Positions 50,627 to 60,214 of a DNA stretch of 64,000 nt are shown one piece after another (the stretch's first letter is position 1; the number at the start of each line of letters is the position of its first letter). Source of the DNA: Paenibacillus sp. HW567. GTDB taxonomy: Bacteria; Bacillota; Bacilli; Paenibacillales; Paenibacillaceae. A program made the position numbers and the translations under genes. The notes under the pieces are model-generated. The model did not search any database and had not been told where the DNA came from. It saw only the letters and a program-made list of their open reading frames with translations. Location: positions 5,722,886-5,786,885 of the forward strand of contig NZ_KB910518.1 of assembly GCF_000374185.1 (NCBI RefSeq), given 5' to 3'.

Positions 50627-51979
50627 ATGGATGCAGAAAACCTCTATTACTTTGAAAAAGCACCGGTAGCAAAAGCCGTTGCTCACTTCGCTGTACCGAT
50701 GATGTTAGGTACATCAATGAACGTCATATATTCCATTTTGAACGCCTACTTCCTGGGCACACTCCACAATACGGCCATGCTAACCGCACTCGCACTAACC
50801 TTGCCGTTATTCGCAATCATTATGGCGCTGGGCAACTTGATTGGCATCGGCAGCGGCACATTCATCTCCCGTTTGCTGGGAGAGAAGAGATATGATGACG
50901 TAAAGCATGTGTCCTCATTCGCTTTTTACAGCAGTGTAGTGCTCGGACTTATCCTGATGGCCGTGGGTCTCCCATTGATCGAACAAATCGTACACAGCCT
51001 GGGGGCAACGCCTGACTCCTTCGGATTCACAAAAGACTATGTCACGGTTATGCTTATCGGTTCACCGTTCGTCGTATTATTCTTCACGCTGGAGAATATC
51101 GTGCGCTCAGAAGGTGCAGCCATCACGTCTATGATCGGTATGATCCTCAGTGTTGTTGTAAATATCATTCTCGATGCGCTCGTCATCTTCGTGTTCCAAT
51201 GGGACGTGATCGGCGTTGCGTCGGCTACGGTCATTTCCAACCTGGTTGCGAGTGTATACTACGCCTTCCATATGGGGGATAAGAGCCAATTCTTAACGGT
51301 CTCCCTAAAATGGTTCAAGGCTACCAGGGACATTATGGGCAATGTATTCAAAATCGGAGTTCCCGTCTTTATTATGAGCATCTTTTTGGGCGCAATGTCG
51401 CTCATCTTTAACCATTTCCTTATCGAATATGGGGATTCGGCCGTAGCTGCTTACGGAATTTCATCACGTTTGTTGCAGTTTCCTGAGTTTATTCTGATGG
51501 GTTTATGCGAGGGAGTTGTGCCGCTCATTGCCTTCTCTTTTACAGCGGATAAATTGCGTATGAAGAATACCATTGGCTTTACAATTAAAGCAATCGTGGT
51601 GTTGGCAGCCGTATTCGGCATCGTCGTCTATTTGATTTCCGGCCATTTAATTGGTCTTTTTACAAATGACCCGCACTTAATTGAAATGGGCAGCTACATT
51701 CTGCACGTAACGTTCTTATCCTTGTTCATTACAGGGATGACCACATTGTTCACGGGGATCTTTCAAGCCACAGCGCAGGGAACGGCCGCGTTTATGATGT
51801 CAATTATTCAAGGCATTACGCTGATTCCTGTGCTTTATATCGCCAATCAAATGAACGGCTTCCACGGGGTGGTCTGGTCGCTTGTCATTGCGGATGCCGT
51901 CGCCTTTCTTGTCGGTGCCGTCATGCTGTATGTTCTGCGGAACAAATTGAAGCCGGAATTGGATAGTTTAGTACAGTAG
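50627..51979 (+). CDS. MATE family efflux transporter
   Basis: A 450-residue membrane exporter with about 12 hydrophobic segments: VAHFAVPMMLGTSMNVIYSI at the start, LGNLIGIGSGTFISRLLGE in the first half and LMGLCEGVVPLIAFSFTADK in the second, consistent with Na+ or H+ coupled export. The ribosome site is weak (AAGAAAG). Controlled probably by the divergent TetR gene. The substrate is not known. Confidence 0.92.
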   Translation: MDAENLYYFEKAPVAKAVAHFAVPMMLGTSMNVIYSILNAYFLGTLHNTAMLTALALTLPLFAIIMALGNLIGIGSGTFISRLLGEKRYDDVKHVSSFAFYSSVVLGLILMAVGLPLIEQIVHSLGATPDSFGFTKDYVTVMLIGSPFVVLFFTLENIVRSEGAAITSMIGMILSVVVNIILDALVIFVFQWDVIGVASATVISNLVASVYYAFHMGDKSQFLTVSLKWFKATRDIMGNVFKIGVPVFIMSIFLGAMSLIFNHFLIEYGDSAVAAYGISSRLLQFPEFILMGLCEGVVPLIAFSFTADKLRMKNTIGFTIKAIVVLAAVFGIVVYLISGHLIGLFTNDPHLIEMGSYILHVTFLSLFITGMTTLFTGIFQATAQGTAAFMMSIIQGITLIPVLYIANQMNGFHGVVWSLVIADAVAFLVGAVMLYVLRNKLKPELDSLVQ

Positions 51980-52009
51980 AATTCATACACCGCCGCCTCT
52001 AAAAACAAG

Positions 52010-52053
52010 AAGGTGCGGAAAACCCGGTAATACACCGGTTTTTCCGCACCTTT
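52010..52053. terminator. Bidirectional terminator between MATE and FlxA-like genes
   Basis: AAGGTGCGGAAAA pairs with TTTTCCGCACCTTT, with an inner CCGGT/ACCGG stem; convergent genes on both sides. Confidence 0.8.
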
Positions 52054-52063
52054 GCTCTCTGGT

Positions 52064-52447
52064 CTAAATCAACGCGTCGAACCGGCCCTCCGGGTTCACC
52101 GTCGCCGTCCGGGGATCGGTTAGACCGATGTCCTTAAGTCCTCCCTTTCCTTCAGTCCGCCAGAGCGGGAGATGGTCCTGAAGCGGAGAAGCCGGTACGA
52201 AATTGACCGGGGTGCTGCTGCTCCCGCTTTTCTGCGCCAGTTGGGCCTCCAGCAGCCGGATTTGCCGCTGCAGATGCTCCCGGCGATAAGGAGTCTGCAT
52301 CTCGCTGCCCTGCGCCTCGTTCACCTTGTCCAGCTCCATCATCAGCCGGTTTCGCTGCTTCTCCATGGAACTGACGTCGCTCTGTGTGTCGCCGTAAGCT
52401 GTAATGGCTTGTACCGGACTGATGCCTGATACTGTCTGTGCCGCCAT
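52064..52447 (-). CDS. FlxA-like coiled-coil protein
   Basis: A 127-residue protein with a central coiled coil (SSMEKQRNRLMMELDKVNEA, then LQRQIRLLEAQLAQK) resembling FlxA-like proteins. ATG 52447 has GGAGGG 7 bp upstream; the longer open frame to 52618 is not supported. It is soluble and of unknown function. The tail (about residues 85-127) is low complexity and polar. Confidence 0.65.
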   Translation of the reverse strand: MAAQTVSGISPVQAITAYGDTQSDVSSMEKQRNRLMMELDKVNEAQGSEMQTPYRREHLQRQIRLLEAQLAQKSGSSSTPVNFVPASPLQDHLPLWRTEGKGGLKDIGLTDPRTATVNPEGRFDALI

Positions 52448-52927
52448 GATTTGTCCCTCCGTTTCCTTGGCTTCCAAGCCGAATTCAGCCAATTCGAAAG
52501 TTCTAATCATCTCTATTACCCGGCAGTCCCCGCCATGACAACATTCCAGGCCGTATTTCCGCAATAATCGTCGTATAGTCTCAGCCAGAAGCTTTTTCGA
52601 CCATACCAAAAGGCCCACCGATTCTCCGCTTTACCAGTACTTGTGATACGGGTTCACCGCGCTGTCTGTAACGGCAAGTCCTCATACTGAAACAGATTCT
52701 AGGGGACAACACTTCAAATCATTTGCAGGAAGCCCTTTGCCCGGTACCGCTGGTACTTCGACTTCAACATCAGGCCCATGTGTATGGAGAACGTTTTGAA
52801 GTTTACGATCTATGCCCCTGCATCCGAGATACATTCATTGCTGCGTCGATGACATCATGCTGTTAAAAGAAATGCCGAATATTTTTAACTGATTACTTTA
52901 ACCATGCTTCCGTTCCCAGCTTTGATG
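52448..52927. other. Gap with no supported gene
   Basis: No complete gene could be supported here. A minus-strand frame extends upstream from the FlxA-like gene to 52618 (cysteine pair ECCHGGDC) but has no ribosome site. Short frames on the plus strand (about 52690-52865) have no recognisable content. It may hold remnants of a decayed gene. Confidence 0.4.
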
Positions 52928-53251
52928 TTATTTTAGAATGCTTTTCTCCATATGTAATTGCCGAAGAAACAAAAACAAGGGAAAACCCAGTGAAGGACCT
53001 ACCAGTAGCGTACCTGCAACCGGCAGCCATAAATATTTCATTCTCTTTCTTGTGCCTTCTAACAGAATGAACCCCACAAGCACGATTGCGGTAACTAAAA
53101 CATCCATCCATGCAAAAGCTCCGATACGGTTACTGGTTATGGCTTCCAATAGGAGAGACAAATCGAGGCCGTTGCGCACGACCCAAGGGATGAACTGCGA
53201 ATAGGGCAAGACGAGTCCCAAAAAAGATAATACTCCGTAAAAGTACTTCAT
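52928..53251 (-). CDS. DUF2834 family membrane protein
   Basis: A 107-residue protein with three hydrophobic segments (GVLSFLGLVLPYSQFIPWVV, AWMDVLVTAIVLVGFILLEG, LWLPVAGTLLVGPSLGFPLF) and the DUF2834 pattern RIGAFAWMDV. Membrane, unknown function. Single-gene unit; RBS GAGGG upstream of the ATG. Confidence 0.8.
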   Translation of the reverse strand: MKYFYGVLSFLGLVLPYSQFIPWVVRNGLDLSLLLEAITSNRIGAFAWMDVLVTAIVLVGFILLEGTRKRMKYLWLPVAGTLLVGPSLGFPLFLFLRQLHMEKSILK

Positions 53252-53328
53252 TTATAACCCTCCATTATACTTACTTTGGGCAGTTACCGGCTCGCTGCCT
53301 CGATAATCCAGCCGGTCAAAATGATCTA

Positions 53329-53343
53329 ACATAATCATTCTCA
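53329..53343 (+). promoter_or_regulatory. Fur-box-like half site upstream of araC-type gene
   Basis: ACATAATCATTCTCA shares TAATCATTCTCA with the better box at 55316 and matches the 7-1-7 Fur consensus at 11 of 14 positions. It lies about 285 bp before the gene at 53615, in a 363-bp gap with no supported gene. Confidence 0.4.
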
Positions 53344-53614
53344 AACACAATAACGAATACGGCTAGCGCTGTCAACAACCTGGACTCCCGTTAAAATATA
53401 ACGAAACTCCAATACAAATTGATCGAATGCCGCGTAACTATAATGCTAAATTACACTTTTTCCATTCAGCGTTATGCGTTTTAATATACATAACGAGGTG
53501 AAGGCAAATGGTGGCATTCCTTATGCCTGCGAGTCCGTCTCGTAAGGGGCAAAGAAAAGAGTCAATCTCGTGCCAAACACGCTCATGGGGCGATGATCTT
53601 GAAGGTATGGGGTG

Positions 53615-55267
53615 ATGTTTTTGTATACAGAAAAAGCTGCTGAAGCGCAAGTTGTCTTTCGTTGGCACACATGTCAAAAGCTAAATGATTATATGGATTA
53701 CGCTATTGATCGTGTTGGACTTGTAGAAAATTCGTTGTTCTATATTACGGGTGGACAAGCAGTATGGCAATTGAATGATCAGGAGGTAATATTGCGCTCG
53801 GGTATAGTGGTTGGACTACCTGCTGGGACATGGATTGAACCGGATCGTATGGGGACGTTTGGACTGGAAGGGTGGGTCATTGAATTTCGTCAATTTGAAT
53901 TAAAGGTCAATAACGAAAAAAGTGCGGAAATATTTCAATCCATCTGGCATCTGCCAAACCACCGGGAGTTTCTCACCGGGACAATGGATGGGCGTCAAAT
54001 CAGAGATCAATTACAAGCGTTAAGTATGCTTGCTGATGAGGCTGTTGAGAAAGAGGTGCGTTGCCATCAGGTGCTATATACGCTGCTCGATATATTGTAT
54101 CAACCTGTGGAACGGGCTCCGCAGACGACAGAACAGGCGATACTGCAATCAATAAAATATTTAGAGCAGTATTATTATAAGCCGATTACACGGAACGAAC
54201 TGGCGAAGGTAGCGGGACTTAGTCCTTGGCATTATTCGCGTAAGTTTAGAGCATTGACGGACAAGGCCCCGCTCGAATATTTGAATCGTTACCGAATTTA
54301 TCGTGCAAAGGAACGGCTGATTCAAAATGATGGTCATATGCACGATATCGCCAAACAGGTAGGTTTCGAAGATGCAGCATACTTTAGTCGCAGATTTAAG
54401 CAGATGGAGGGAATCTCACCGAAACACTATGTCCAAGTTGCTGCTGAGCGGCAATTGTGTGCGTTGTCTCCATTGTACGCTGAAATTTTATTAGCGTTAG
54501 GAGTTGTCCCCAATTCAGTTGTGACCGTTCCAATGTTATTGCCGCCACATCAGCGCTTAATATTAGAAAAACATAATGTGAACATGATTCCAACCTCGCA
54601 ATATGCTCTTGATCTGGAGGCGATTGCTGAGGTAAAGCCTCAGCTTATTGTAGGTCACACACTTCAGGGAGAAGCCAGGAGCGCCCTGATGTCTATATCA
54701 CCCTTCATATCAGGATTATCACGAGACTTGATTCCAGCTATTGCCCAATTAGCGGCAGTATTTAGAAAAGAAGAAGAAGCAGAAAACTTGTATCGCTATT
54801 TGAAGAAAATAGATGCTCAGGCACGTGAACGATTAAAGACGATCATTCAAGAGCGTCGTACAGTTATGGTTTTACGCATTGAAGAGGATAGTTACCGATA
54901 CCTTGGTGCACATTCACTTGGACTTTCACGTATGATTTACCGGGAATTAGGATTAACGATTCCTACGCCGTTAAACCGGGGGCAGTATTGGTTTAATCCG
55001 TTAGATATAGAGACATTGCCTGCAATTGATCCGAATTTTATATTTTTAGAAGACCGAGTGATGGAGGGGAGTGATACGCGCTTAATGAAAGAAGTGCTTA
55101 TGAAGCATCCGAGCTGGAATCGGCTTGCCGCAGTTAAGAACAACCGTGTGTATACAATTGATACGAGCTTATGGATTGGCTGCGGACCCTTTGGTTACCC
55201 TCTCGTCATGGAACAGATTGTAGCAGCACTAACGAATGAGGACAGCACAAATATCCAGATAATATAG
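53615..55267 (+). CDS. AraC regulator fused to siderophore-binding domain (Btr-like)
   Basis: A 550-residue protein with three parts. The N-terminal cupin-like part (about residues 1-160) is followed by a two-HTH AraC domain (about 175-270; YYKPITRNELAKVAGLSPWH, HDIAKQVGFEDAAYFSRRFK). The C-terminal FecB/FhuD-like periplasmic-binding fold (about 285-545) has LEAIAEVKPQLIVGHTL and WNRLAAVKNNRVYTID. This is the architecture of Btr in B. subtilis, which binds the ferri-siderophore and activates its uptake genes. It sits 162 bp before a siderophore-binding lipoprotein gene. ATG 53615 is used; GTG 53612 is an alternative. Confidence 0.88.
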   Translation: MFLYTEKAAEAQVVFRWHTCQKLNDYMDYAIDRVGLVENSLFYITGGQAVWQLNDQEVILRSGIVVGLPAGTWIEPDRMGTFGLEGWVIEFRQFELKVNNEKSAEIFQSIWHLPNHREFLTGTMDGRQIRDQLQALSMLADEAVEKEVRCHQVLYTLLDILYQPVERAPQTTEQAILQSIKYLEQYYYKPITRNELAKVAGLSPWHYSRKFRALTDKAPLEYLNRYRIYRAKERLIQNDGHMHDIAKQVGFEDAAYFSRRFKQMEGISPKHYVQVAAERQLCALSPLYAEILLALGVVPNSVVTVPMLLPPHQRLILEKHNVNMIPTSQYALDLEAIAEVKPQLIVGHTLQGEARSALMSISPFISGLSRDLIPAIAQLAAVFRKEEEAENLYRYLKKIDAQARERLKTIIQERRTVMVLRIEEDSYRYLGAHSLGLSRMIYRELGLTIPTPLNRGQYWFNPLDIETLPAIDPNFIFLEDRVMEGSDTRLMKEVLMKHPSWNRLAAVKNNRVYTIDTSLWIGCGPFGYPLVMEQIVAALTNEDSTNIQII

Positions 55268-55315
55268 CACTATCCCCTATAGAGACCCTAACAATAATTT
55301 GTTACGATTTATCAG

Positions 55316-55330
55316 TGATAATCATTCTCA
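55316..55330 (+). promoter_or_regulatory. Fur box upstream of siderophore-binding lipoprotein gene
   Basis: TGATAATCATTCTCA fits the 7-1-7 Fur consensus TGATAATNATTATCA with a single mismatch, about 100 bp before the lipoprotein start. Confidence 0.75.
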
Positions 55331-55429
55331 TAGATAGAGTTGATTTAGCTGTGACATTTTCTTCAAGCCCTGGCTGTCACACTTTGTCTTATGATAAATG
55401 ATCGTTAACTATAAAGGGGAGATTGAAGC

Positions 55430-56434
55430 ATGTCTACAAAATCACTACACTGGATAGGTTGGTTTACAGCACTAGCACTTATGGTTGTATTGACAGCCTG
55501 TTCAGTAAATAATGCATCAAAACAATCATTGTCAGATACAAAAGTGAAGGAGACTCAGACGCCTCAAACACGCACGTATAAAGATCAATTTGGAGAAGTA
55601 ACAATTCCGCAGGAGCCTAAGAAGTTGCTAGTCATTGGTACCCGTTATGCAGAATATTTGATTTCGATGGGGATCAAACCTGCAATGGTAGCTGGTGTGC
55701 CGAGTGTGGAGCCAGAATATCGCTCGGAGTATTTCAAGGAGAACGGCGTACAATTGATTGACTATCCGCAATATGAACAAAATTATGAACTGCTGCTATC
55801 TCTTGCTCCTGATATGATTGTTGCCATGGGTTTCGGTATGGAGCAAGATGTGTATGAGCATTTATCACAAATTGCGCCGACTGTTGCGATTAGTTCAGGT
55901 CCTTCAATGGATGAAGCGATGCCTGTACTCGCTGAATTATTTGGTAAACAAGCCGAGTATAAGAGGGTCAAGGCGGAGTTTGATAGTACAGTAGAAAAGG
56001 CTAAACTAGCGCTAGATAAAGCGATTGGAGATCATACGGTATTGGTGCTGCGGGCAGATCAGAAGAATTACCGGGTGTTGGGACAACGTGCCAAGATGGG
56101 AAGCAGTCAGTTGTTTTATCATCAGCTTGGCTTGAAAATCCCTGAGCAATTGGCGAAGGAAGAGGCATGGTTTACGGTTATATCCATGGAACTTTTACCA
56201 GAAATGAATCCCGATTATATCTTTGTTGAGAATCGGCAGGCAGCTAACTTTAATGGCGATGAAACAACCAAGGAATTAAAAAAATCCAACATATGGAATG
56301 GTCTGAAGGCTGTTAAGGAGGGTAAAGTATTTACATTAGATACACGCGACTTTGTTGGTGGAGAAGGTCCGATTGGATACCCCAAGTTGATTGATTATAT
56401 CGTCAGCAGCCTTATTCCAGAAGGGTCAAAGTAG
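55430..56434 (+). CDS. Iron-siderophore substrate-binding lipoprotein
   Basis: A 334-residue FecB/FhuD-family lipoprotein. TALALMVVLTAC is the signal and lipobox. The mature part has QFGEVTIPQEPKKLLVIGTR, MGIKPAMVAGVPSVEPEYR, LLLSLAPDMIVAMGFGM and WNGLKAVKEGKVFTLDTRDF, homologous to the C-terminal half of the preceding regulator. No permease or ATPase genes follow, so it must share transport machinery encoded elsewhere. Iron-dependent expression is suggested by the upstream Fur box. Confidence 0.9.
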   Translation: MSTKSLHWIGWFTALALMVVLTACSVNNASKQSLSDTKVKETQTPQTRTYKDQFGEVTIPQEPKKLLVIGTRYAEYLISMGIKPAMVAGVPSVEPEYRSEYFKENGVQLIDYPQYEQNYELLLSLAPDMIVAMGFGMEQDVYEHLSQIAPTVAISSGPSMDEAMPVLAELFGKQAEYKRVKAEFDSTVEKAKLALDKAIGDHTVLVLRADQKNYRVLGQRAKMGSSQLFYHQLGLKIPEQLAKEEAWFTVISMELLPEMNPDYIFVENRQAANFNGDETTKELKKSNIWNGLKAVKEGKVFTLDTRDFVGGEGPIGYPKLIDYIVSSLIPEGSK

Positions 56435-56543
56435 ATTCTATCAGATAACGTAGAGTTTTGTTCTTCCAGTGTCTACTCTGAATCCGCAGCAGCCATTTGA
56501 CCTTTCTGGAAAAAAAGACGCCTGCTTATAGCTTCTATGCACA

Positions 56544-57665
56544 TTAAGACAGCCTGACTATATACGTTATGAACTGGTACGCATTGTCCTTCAGAACCGA
56601 GATGGAAGCCAGCAGTTTTTTGCCGGAAGGGCTCCAGCGCAGTTGGTCAGCAACCTCAATATCGTTCAGCACGGGCGTCTGTTCCCCTGTCTCCACCTCT
56701 GTAATGAACAGACCGTCCTGGTTATCGGCGGCGCTTGCGGCAGTCGTCACATAGGCCAGCTTGCTGCCGTCCGGCGACCAGCTTGTGCCATAAATCTGCT
56801 GGCCCGATGCCACGCGGGATTGCTCGTTGCCTTCGCTGTCGCAGAGCAGCAGCACCATTTCTCCCGGCCCCTTCCGCTCCACAATCGCCAGTCTGCTTCC
56901 ATCGGGTGAGGGAACGGCCCATATGACATTTTTGCGCAGAGCCTTGGACTGCTTCGTATCGGTATCATAGGCGGTAAGCTGGCTGTCTTCCCCAGTCACA
57001 TAGAGCAACCTGCTGCCGGACCGGCTGACCTCATGCACATAAGGTATTCCAGTCTTAAGCATCGTATCCTGACTGCCGTTTATACCCGCTGAAATGATGT
57101 TTCCTTCCATATCCGGGAAAATAACATGCTCATTATCCGTCCATATCCCTTCCTCATTTCTGAATTCCGCATCGCTTACTTTCACCGAAGTCCCGGCAGC
57201 CAGGTTCATGAGATAGCCAATCCCCGTAGCGTCATAGAGTTCTCTGTAAAAAAGCTGCTTCTTGTCGGGGGAAAACTGCGCCGCGCCATAATTTTTGTCT
57301 CCCTCCTGAAGCGGCGTATCATTCCCCGAGGAGAGCGTGCGGAGATAGAGATTATGCGGATACCGTTCCTGGCCTTCGATTGTCTGCGGGGGAAGGCTGC
57401 GGTTTTCTTTGTCCACCACAATCGTATCCTCACTGGCAAAATCCAGCCCGCGCACCCCCTCCACCTTGTCGATGCCCGCAAGCTTCAGCTTGGTATAGAC
57501 CGATTCGCTGGTGTTGTCGAGGACGGTGATTTTTTGTCCGCCTTTTTCTACGACCTGCCGTGTCTCCGTATTTCCTGTACTGCAGGCTGTGACCCCAAGC
57601 AGCATTGCTGTGCCCATGAGAATCAGCGCCACCTTGCCCGCTCTGCCGCTCATTGTAATGTTCAT
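56544..57665 (-). CDS. Beta-propeller (WD40-like) lipoprotein
   Basis: A 373-residue lipoprotein: GKVALILMGTAMLLGVTAC with VTAC lipobox. The mature domain has TolB/PD40-like blades (AAQFSPDKKQLFYRE, WAVPSPDGSRLAIVERK, GTSWSPDGSKLAYVTT and LRWSPSGKKLLASIS). It is the third gene of an operon with a two-component system (95 bp after the kinase gene), so it may be a sensor partner or envelope stress component. ATG 57665 has AGGGGG 8 bp upstream. Confidence 0.85.
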   Translation of the reverse strand: MNITMSGRAGKVALILMGTAMLLGVTACSTGNTETRQVVEKGGQKITVLDNTSESVYTKLKLAGIDKVEGVRGLDFASEDTIVVDKENRSLPPQTIEGQERYPHNLYLRTLSSGNDTPLQEGDKNYGAAQFSPDKKQLFYRELYDATGIGYLMNLAAGTSVKVSDAEFRNEEGIWTDNEHVIFPDMEGNIISAGINGSQDTMLKTGIPYVHEVSRSGSRLLYVTGEDSQLTAYDTDTKQSKALRKNVIWAVPSPDGSRLAIVERKGPGEMVLLLCDSEGNEQSRVASGQQIYGTSWSPDGSKLAYVTTAASAADNQDGLFITEVETGEQTPVLNDIEVADQLRWSPSGKKLLASISVLKDNAYQFITYIVRLS

Positions 57666-57760
57666 GAATGTATCCCCCTAGAGGTTGTGTTGCTCCAAGC
57701 ATACTGAAGGCATATTTCCAAAACATCACCGAATGTTTCCAAGTTGTAAAACTCCAGCCC

Positions 57761-59227
57761 TTAATCCACCGCTGGAAAAGACAGCTCAAACGCTGCTCCC
57801 TCTTCGCCTGTCTCCCGCAAAGTAATGGTCCCGTTCTGCTTCTCCACCAGATTGCGAACGAGGGAGAGGCCAAGCCCCGTCCCCCCGGACTGTCTGGACC
57901 GGTCGCGGTTGACTGTGTAAAAGGGCTCAAAGATTTTGTCCCTGGACTCATCCGGAACGCCGATCCCGGAATCCTTCACCGTAATCCAGACCCGGTTGTC
58001 CCTGACCTCGCTGTGAAGGAGAATCTTCCCTTGCGGAACATTGTATTTGATCGCGTTGTCGAGGAGATTGATGAAGATATGCATGAAGCTCTCCCGGTCG
58101 ATCCAAATAAGGGCCGGCTGGACATCCAGCGTAATCTTCAGGCCATACCGCTCCGCCTTGCCGTTCATGCGCCCGCAGATATCGCGCAGTTCCTCCGCTA
58201 CCTCCAGACGTTCGGCCTGGGACTCGAAATCATACTTCTCCAGCGCCGTCAGTTGCAGCACCTTCTCTACCATTTCGTACAGCCGCTGCGTTTCTTTGGC
58301 GATGTTGAGCTTGGCGTCATGCAGCAGCTTGGGATCATCCTCGTACATGTTCAGCAGATCCACGTATGCCTTGATCGAGGTCAGCGGCGTCTTGAACTCA
58401 TGGCTGATGTTGCCGATGTACTGCTTCTGCTGCTGCTCCAGCGCCTGCAGCTTCTGGACGGCGAGCTGCAGCTTATGCTGCTCCGCATCCTTCGCGGCAA
58501 TGCTGCTCTCAATTTCCCGGCTCATAAAATAAATGCCCTCGGCCAGCTCGCCCAGCTCATCCTTGCGCTTCACCGGCGGTGCGGTGATATAGTCCGCCCG
58601 TTGTATAGACTCTGCAGACTTCTTCAATCGCCCGATGGCCACCGCAGCCCGGTTGAAATAAAGGTAACCTCCGATGAAGCTGAGCAGCAGCACCGCGCCC
58701 CCTGTGGTCAGGAACAGGTTCAGCAGGGTCCGCTGGAAGCTCTGCGGGCTTGCCAGCGAATACTCCAGTTGCATAGCCCCCATCTGGCTGTCCGGCCCCT
58801 GCAAAGGTGCCAGATAGAGCAGGGTATCGCCTGCGCTCTGGTAGGCGATTTTGTTCTGCAGCGCATAGGTCAGCGCATTTGCAGGCTTTGGTTCCGCTGG
58901 AGCCGCTTCCCCTTGCCGGGAGCTGCCGACCTGCTGGCCCTGCGCATCATATAGCGTAACCGCAAGGCCGGTGAATCCGGCCAGCTCGACGGCCAGCGCC
59001 TTGCCCCGCTGCTGCATGAATGCCTGCGGCTCCAGCCGCGCACCGGTATAGTAGGTCTGCTTGACCCGCAGATTCACCGTTTTGGCATGCTGGGCCAGCG
59101 CGCTCTCCATCTGCGCCTGCTGATTCAGCGTTACTCCGCGCAGCACGAAAAAACTCAGGATGCTTATCGCCAGAATAAGCAGCACGGCCAGGAACAGGCT
59201 GAACTTCAGCTTGATGCTGATTCTCAT
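57761..59227 (-). CDS. Sensor histidine kinase with HAMP domain
   Basis: A 488-residue membrane kinase: two membrane helices (SLFLAVLLILAISILSFFVL near 10-30, LFLTTGGAVLLLSFIGGYLY near 172-192) bracket an extracytoplasmic sensor of about 140 residues. A HAMP domain follows, then NISHEFKTPLTSIKAYVD (phosphoacceptor His), LLDNAIKYN (N box), VKDSGIGV and GGTGLGLSLVRNLVEKQNG (ATP lid). It overlaps the response regulator gene by 4 bp (ATGA). Confidence 0.93.
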   Translation of the reverse strand: MRISIKLKFSLFLAVLLILAISILSFFVLRGVTLNQQAQMESALAQHAKTVNLRVKQTYYTGARLEPQAFMQQRGKALAVELAGFTGLAVTLYDAQGQQVGSSRQGEAAPAEPKPANALTYALQNKIAYQSAGDTLLYLAPLQGPDSQMGAMQLEYSLASPQSFQRTLLNLFLTTGGAVLLLSFIGGYLYFNRAAVAIGRLKKSAESIQRADYITAPPVKRKDELGELAEGIYFMSREIESSIAAKDAEQHKLQLAVQKLQALEQQQKQYIGNISHEFKTPLTSIKAYVDLLNMYEDDPKLLHDAKLNIAKETQRLYEMVEKVLQLTALEKYDFESQAERLEVAEELRDICGRMNGKAERYGLKITLDVQPALIWIDRESFMHIFINLLDNAIKYNVPQGKILLHSEVRDNRVWITVKDSGIGVPDESRDKIFEPFYTVNRDRSRQSGGTGLGLSLVRNLVEKQNGTITLRETGEEGAAFELSFPAVD

Positions 59228-59946
59228 GCGAAGCTCCCTGCCGGGACAGCCTTATAGCCGACGCCATAGACGGTCTGGAGAATATTCTGGTACGGCTCGC
59301 CCAGCTTTTTGCGCAGCCGCTGGATATGGATGTCCACCGTGCGTGTGCCGCCAGCGTAATCCATCTCCCAGACCTGCTCCAGCAGCTCTTCGCGCATATA
59401 GACACGCTGCGGATGGGAGAGCAGCAGGAGCAGCAGATCGAATTCCTTCGGCGTCAGCTCCAGCGACTCCCTGCCCAGCAGGACTGAGCGCCGGTCCGCA
59501 TGGACCTGTAAAGCACCGTACTCGATGACCTCGCTTTTGACCTCGGCGGTATTCTTCTCCAGCCTGCGCAGCAGCGCCTTCACTCTGGCCAGCAGCTCAC
59601 GGATTTCGAACGGCTTCGTCATATAATCGTCCGCGCCCAGCTCCAGACCGACGATTTTATCGACGATATCATTTTTGACGGTTAAGAGAATGATTCCGAT
59701 ATCATCCCGGTCCTCCAGCTTGCGGCATACATCGTATCCGCTCAGCTTCGGCATCATCACATCAAGCACCATCACGTTCGGACGGAACACAGCCGCCTTG
59801 CCGAGCGCCTCTTCGCCGTCACCGGCGGTATCCACCTCATAGCCTTCACGCCGCAGCGCGTAGGCAATCGCACTTACAATGCCCGGCTCATCATCCACTA
59901 CCAGTACTTTTTTGGCCACCCTGCGGTTCACCTCTTTCGGTTGCAT
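59224..59946 (-). CDS. OmpR/PhoB family response regulator
   Basis: A 240-residue regulator: receiver VLVVDDEPGIVSAIAYALRR with phospho-Asp in VMVLDVMMPKLSGYDV and Lys in YMTKPFEIRELL; C-terminal winged helix RRSVLLGRESLELTPKEFDL and RTVDIHIQRLRKKLGE. GAGGAG lies 7 bp before the ATG. First gene of the two-component operon. Direct TTAA repeats before the divergent gene at 60215 are candidate binding sites. Confidence 0.93.
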   Translation of the reverse strand: MQPKEVNRRVAKKVLVVDDEPGIVSAIAYALRREGYEVDTAGDGEEALGKAAVFRPNVMVLDVMMPKLSGYDVCRKLEDRDDIGIILLTVKNDIVDKIVGLELGADDYMTKPFEIRELLARVKALLRRLEKNTAEVKSEVIEYGALQVHADRRSVLLGRESLELTPKEFDLLLLLLSHPQRVYMREELLEQVWEMDYAGGTRTVDIHIQRLRKKLGEPYQNILQTVYGVGYKAVPAGSFA

Positions 59947-60094
59947 TTATTTTCTCCTCTGATTTCTGCAATTACTCTTCTGGTATACTTCCAGACGGGC
60001 TTGAACCCGAAAGGTTCCCATACGCGAAAAAAGAACTGCACCCAAACCGCCATCCAAACGTAGTATCCGGGAGAGGCCCATTCTTTAGGTTATC

Positions 60095-60137
60095 TTAAAG
60101 AAGAGTTAAGCTTAATCTCAGCTTCGCCGGGTACAAT
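60095..60137 (+). promoter_or_regulatory. Promoter with 11-bp-spaced TTAA repeats
   Basis: TTAAAG (60095-60100) and TTAAGC (60106-60111) are spaced 11 bp apart, as OmpR-family direct repeats are. TACAAT (60132-60137) is a -10 with no good -35, typical of an activator-dependent promoter for the gene at 60215. Confidence 0.5.
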
Positions 60138-60214
60138 GATAGTAGTTGAAGAACCTGGCTAACGTAACCAACGACTCTGCACCGATATAACAACACATGA
60201 AAAGAGGATAACTT

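Noticed and set aside
52448..52618. 57-residue N-terminal extension of the FlxA-like protein
   Set aside because: GGAGGG is correctly placed for the internal ATG 52447, and the extension lacks any ribosome site.
57668..58954. Long plus-strand frame opposite the histidine kinase gene
   Set aside because: Shadow of the kinase, whose motifs are complete on the minus strand.
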